NCBI GenBank assembly: GCA_026417195.1
Contig: JAOADS010000028.1
Span: forward strand, 1 to 15,624
DNA length: 15,624 nucleotides
From: Ignavibacteria bacterium
Lineage (GTDB): Bacteria > Bacteroidota > Ignavibacteria > Tepidaquicellales > OLB5
Direction of reading: 5' to 3'
How positions within the stretch are numbered: position 1 is the first letter of the stretch; each line of letters begins with the position of its first letter. Positions 15,577 through 15,624 of the stretch are shown piece by piece. The notes under the pieces were generated by a model. The model saw only the letters and a list, made by a program, of their open reading frames with translations, did not search any database and was not told the DNA's origin. Both the position numbers and the translations under genes were made by a program.

Positions 15577-15624
15577 TCGTGTATTTAAATACAAAAGAAG
15601 CAATTAATCCTCCTATCACTGTAC
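15569..15624 (-). CDS. C-terminal end of an unidentified, possibly membrane protein (5' end outside window)
   Basis: A frame open from the right edge ends TVIGGLIASFVFKYTND-stop (TAA at 15571-15569). Only 17 residues are visible. The hydrophobic run followed by a short charged tail looks like the end of a membrane protein. Its stop would overlap the proposed Nudix ATG (15576) by 8 nt, consistent with the same operon. Too short to identify; it could be chance. Confidence 0.35.
   Translation of the reverse strand, partial: TVIGGLIASFVFKYTND
15580..15593. repeat. 14-bp perfect palindrome before the Nudix gene
   Basis: TGTATTTAAATACA is its own reverse complement and lies 3 bp upstream of the proposed Nudix ATG at 15576. 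It falls within the likely coding tail of the upstream gene. It could be a binding site for a dimeric regulator or simply chance in AT-rich DNA. No consensus promoter is seen next to it. Confidence 0.3.

Overview
The window is an AT-rich, gene-dense bacterial chromosome segment from an organism of the Bacteroidota / Ignavibacteriota type (FCB group). The main evidence is the promoter grammar. Several upstream regions carry the Bacteroidota -7 element TAnnTTTG, in three cases exactly 20 nt from a TTG -33 element, and start codons generally lack a useful Shine-Dalgarno sequence. The genus cannot be named from the sequence alone. The content is mostly housekeeping and storage metabolism; I see no phage, insertion sequence, CRISPR array or obvious defence island.

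Region 1 (1-3300), oxidative stress and housekeeping. The 5' part of katG (minus strand, cut by the window edge) is divergent from oxyR. Between them lie an OxyR-like tetrad array and an almost textbook katG promoter. Downstream of oxyR, overlapping by 4 bp and then 31 bp, come a PrmA-like ribosomal protein L11 methyltransferase and a short Ppx/GppA phosphatase.

Region 2 (3297-7533), mixed genes. A lipoprotein peptide-binding protein on the minus strand lies 42 nt downstream of a tRNA-Lys(CTT) gene that has its own promoter. On the plus strand follow an AAA ATPase with a DUF4143-type C-terminus, with a 31-bp near-perfect inverted repeat laid over its promoter, and a PA0069/Rv2578c-type radical SAM protein.

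Region 3 (7570-12954), alpha-glucan block. A GH13 branching enzyme (GlgB), a GH57/DUF3536 glycosidase-like protein and a GH77 4-alpha-glucanotransferase (MalQ) lie in one plus-strand run with gaps of 21 and 0 nt. They fit making, branching and remodelling of glycogen.

Region 4 (12945-15624), minus-strand operon read right to left: the tail of an unknown hydrophobic protein, a Nudix-fold protein with a ruined Nudix box and a probable 5' frameshift or non-standard start, a DinB-fold protein, a TPR protein and a PPK2 polyphosphate kinase. The start/stop overlaps are 1, 4 and 4 bp. PPK2 meets malQ tail to tail in a 10-bp palindrome that encodes both stop codons. PPK2 and Ppx/GppA together give the segment a polyphosphate theme beside the glycogen genes.

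The points most worth a second look are the degenerate and apparently frameshifted Nudix gene, the inverted repeat over the ATPase promoter, the constant TTG-N20-TAnnTTTG grammar with several start codons only 4-6 nt after the -7 box (implying leaderless mRNAs), and the katG/oxyR operator.
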